Below, piece after piece: positions 6,177-7,816 of a stretch of DNA of 7,816 nucleotides. Numbering within the stretch: position 1 is the first letter of the stretch; every line of letters starts with the position of its first letter. The stretch is from Bacteroidales bacterium (GTDB lineage: Bacteria; Bacteroidota; Bacteroidia; Bacteroidales; VadinHA17). Location: the NCBI GenBank assembly GCA_027451265.1, contig DAIDJT010000122.1, positions 1 to 7,816 on the forward strand, written 5' to 3'. Both the position numbers and the translations under genes were made by a program. The notes beneath the pieces were generated by a model, which did no database searches, was not told where the DNA came from, and saw only the letters and a list, made by a program, of their open reading frames with translations.

Positions 6177-7012
6177 ATCGTCGTCTTTTTGAGTTTTTCA
6201 ATGTTGCTGCTCTTCATGAGGCTCCTCACACCGCGCGCCACCAGCCAGAACAACACCAGCACTGCAACAATTGTTGCACCTGTAGGCAGGTTGGTGAACC
6301 ATGAGATAACAAATCCGGCGCTGATACCTGCAAAGCTTACCACCGTGGAGAGCACAATGATCCTCAGGTACCTGCGCGTAAAGAGCATCACAATATTAGC
6401 GGGTATTGTGAGCAGTGCAATGATCATTATCACCCCTGCCATCCTGATGTTAAGAACTATTGCCAATCCTGCCAGCCCCACCGAGACGTACCTGAAGAGG
6501 TCGACGTGCCGGGTGAAAGTGCGGGCATAGTTCTCATCAAAGGAGATGTAGAGCAGGGTCCGGTAGAAAATTGCCGTGTAGATTATCAGCACTGCTGAGA
6601 TGACTCCGAGTGCAACGAGGTCTCCGTCGGTCACCGTGAGTATGCTCCCGAAAAGGTAGCTCATCAGGTTTGGCGCATAACCGGGGGTCAGGTAGATGAA
6701 GATGATCCCCACCGCCATACCCAGTGCCCATAGTATCCCGATGGCGCTGTCCTCGCGCATTTTGCCCCGCGCAGACATGTACTCCATCCCTATTGCTGAT
6801 CCAAGGCCGAAGACTGCGGCACCTACCACCGGGTTTATCCCGAGGTAATAACCCAGTCCTATCCCGCCGAAGGAGGCATGCGTCACCCCCCCGCTCAGGA
6901 AAACGAGCCTCCTGGAGACGATGTAGGTCCCGGCGAGACCGGCCGTGATGCTGGCAAAAAGTGCCCCGAGCAACGACCTGAGGACAAATGAGTATTCAAA
7001 GAGGTTTTCCAT
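6173..7012 (-). CDS. Metal ABC transporter permease, ABC-3 family (ZnuB/MntC-like)
   Basis: This is the membrane subunit of a zinc/manganese/iron-type ABC importer in the inner membrane. The 279 residues form about eight to nine hydrophobic segments (roughly 14-34, 40-58, 62-78, 90-110, 132-152, 174-190, 192-210, 218-238, 243-262). Family-typical stretches are the SRRLVFLSGGVTHASFGGIG region (33-52), the EDSAIGILWALGMAVGI region (87-103), which should form part of the coupling interface, and the RMAGVIMIIALLTIPA segment (190-205) with conserved glycine and proline. The TGA of the upstream ATPase shares one base with this ATG (TGATG), and its own stop overlaps lpdA, indicating translational coupling. 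No substrate-binding protein gene is in view; it may lie beyond the window or elsewhere. Zn, Mn or Fe specificity cannot be read from the permease alone. Confidence 0.93.
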   Translation of the reverse strand: MENLFEYSFVLRSLLGALFASITAGLAGTYIVSRRLVFLSGGVTHASFGGIGLGYYLGINPVVGAAVFGLGSAIGMEYMSARGKMREDSAIGILWALGMAVGIIFIYLTPGYAPNLMSYLFGSILTVTDGDLVALGVISAVLIIYTAIFYRTLLYISFDENYARTFTRHVDLFRYVSVGLAGLAIVLNIRMAGVIMIIALLTIPANIVMLFTRRYLRIIVLSTVVSFAGISAGFVISWFTNLPTGATIVAVLVLFWLVARGVRSLMKSSNIEKLKKTTI

Positions 7013-7758
7013 CAGTCATGTTTATGGAGTACTACATGCGGCACATCGCCGTGGGTGACAAGCTGTATCGGGCATCCGTACATACGGAGATCCTCATCGG
7101 TTATCCTGCTGTGCGGGTGGTAGAATACACTGCCGCTGACGCAGGCGAATGACTTGACCCAGGCAGAGATAGTCCCAACATCATGGGAGACCATCATTAT
7201 GGTCATCCGGTTGTTAAGGAGCTTGAGCTTTTCGTAAAAGTCAGCCTCGAAAGAGGCATCTACAAATGTTGCCGGCTCATCAAGCAGGAGTAGCCGCGGT
7301 GAGCCTGATACTGCCCTGGCAAGATAAACACGCTGCAACTGGCCGCCTGAAAGTTCATTAAGTGCCTGGTGAGCCATCGGCTTCAGACCCAGCTCATCCA
7401 TCACTTCGGCCGCCCGTATCTTTTCATTTCGGCCCATGCGGCCCGCAGCGCCCTTGTCATGCATCATCCCCGAGAGCACCACATCCTCCACCGTTACCGG
7501 GAAGAGTGTATCGCCCTGTGCCACCTGCGGCATATAGCCTATCTGGTTCAGCCTCAGGTCTCCGTGGGTATAATTGACTCTGCCTGAGAGAGGCTTCAGC
7601 AGTCCGAGGATAACCTTGAGCAGGGTGGTCTTGCCACCGCCGTTGGGGCCTATGATGCCGATGAAATCGTTTTCCTCGACGGCCATGGAAACATCATGAA
7701 GGACGATCTTTTGCTCGTAACCTGCGGTTAATGAATCTATGGAAAATAATATGCTCAT
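7012..7758 (-). CDS. Metal ABC transporter ATP-binding protein (ZnuC/MntB-like)
   Basis: This is the cytoplasmic ATPase that powers the adjacent permease. The 248 residues show Walker A GPNGGGKTT (37-45), the Q-loop in YMPQ (Q78), the signature LSGGQLQRV (136-144), Walker B LLLLDEPAT (156-164), the D-loop FVDASFE and the H-loop SHD (H192). The C-terminal YGCPIQLVTHGDVPHVVLHKHD-type tail (227-248), rich in histidine with one cysteine, is the ending usual in zinc/manganese transport ATPases and supports a metal substrate. ATG 7758 starts 9 nt inside a heptanucleotide repeat array, with no Shine-Dalgarno sequence. The stop abuts the permease start, so the two are one operon together with lpdA. 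The identity of the metal remains open. Confidence 0.95.
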   Translation of the reverse strand: MSILFSIDSLTAGYEQKIVLHDVSMAVEENDFIGIIGPNGGGKTTLLKVILGLLKPLSGRVNYTHGDLRLNQIGYMPQVAQGDTLFPVTVEDVVLSGMMHDKGAAGRMGRNEKIRAAEVMDELGLKPMAHQALNELSGGQLQRVYLARAVSGSPRLLLLDEPATFVDASFEADFYEKLKLLNNRMTIMMVSHDVGTISAWVKSFACVSGSVFYHPHSRITDEDLRMYGCPIQLVTHGDVPHVVLHKHD

Positions 7759-7767
7759 GTCAGAAGT

Positions 7768-7816
7768 TGCGATTTGAGATTTGAGATTTGCGAGGTGCGA
7801 GGTGCGAGGTGCGATT
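7768..7816. repeat. In-phase heptanucleotide tandem repeat (7 x 7 bp) reaching the window edge
   Basis: On the plus strand the 49 bp divide exactly into seven 7-mers: TGCGATT, TGAGATT, TGAGATT, TGCGAGG, TGCGAGG, TGCGAGG, TGCGATT. All fit the pattern TG[CA]GA[TG][TG]. The array ends 9 nt before the ATG of the metal transporter ATPase and fills the space where its leader and promoter should be. It probably continues beyond the window. It has no spacers of unique sequence, so it is not a CRISPR array. Confidence 0.9.

Noticed and set aside
5763..6530. Plus-strand open frame of 255 codons
   Set aside because: It lies opposite lpdA and the metal permease, both intact and well conserved; it is a composition-driven shadow frame.
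7768..7816. Heptamer array as a CRISPR
   Set aside because: Units are only 7 bp, directly contiguous and without unique spacers.

Overview
The window looks like a chromosomal segment of a member of the Bacteroidota, probably the order Bacteroidales. Four things point there. Gene starts lack Shine-Dalgarno sequences. An exact copy of the Bacteroides-type -7 promoter box (TAnnTTTGY) precedes one gene. An ECF21-like sigma factor is followed by a Dma-type anti-sigma/outer-membrane-barrel protein, an architecture described only in this phylum. Finally, uvrA has a CPxT variant of the first zinc-finger half-site, which I recall from this group. All seven genes lie on the minus strand, so transcription runs from high to low coordinates and the window is densely coding.

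Layout in the direction of transcription: (1) 7768-7816, an in-phase array of seven 7-bp repeats reaching the window edge, directly upstream of (2) a tightly overlapping cluster of a metal ABC transporter ATPase (7012-7758), its ABC-3 family permease (6173-7012) and dihydrolipoyl dehydrogenase lpdA (4782-6176). (3) A 167-bp AT-rich intergenic stretch (4615-4781) with a small perfect palindrome and a candidate promoter. (4) A two-gene regulatory unit: an ECF sigma factor with a TTG start (4054-4614), overlapping by 8 nt a 436-residue protein (2751-4061). The latter has a short cytoplasmic anti-sigma-like segment, one inner-membrane helix, a long periplasmic linker and a C-terminal outer-membrane beta-barrel. 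(5) An 84-bp spacer with a good -7 box. (6) A secreted lytic transglycosylase (1728-2666), followed after 9 nt by (7) the N-terminal 572 residues of UvrA (1-1718), cut by the window edge.

The most interesting system is the sigma/anti-sigma pair. The second protein appears to span both membranes in one chain, which would let an event at the outer membrane be passed directly to a sigma factor in the cytoplasm. It fits the Dma/Das system described in Bacteroides thetaiotaomicron, where it controls outer-membrane vesicle production. Whether this copy has the same output cannot be seen here. The lytic transglycosylase immediately downstream is an envelope-remodelling enzyme and could be part of the same response, but it seems to have its own promoter. 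The other genes are recognisable housekeeping functions: metal transport, 2-oxoacid dehydrogenase or glycine cleavage E3, and nucleotide excision repair.
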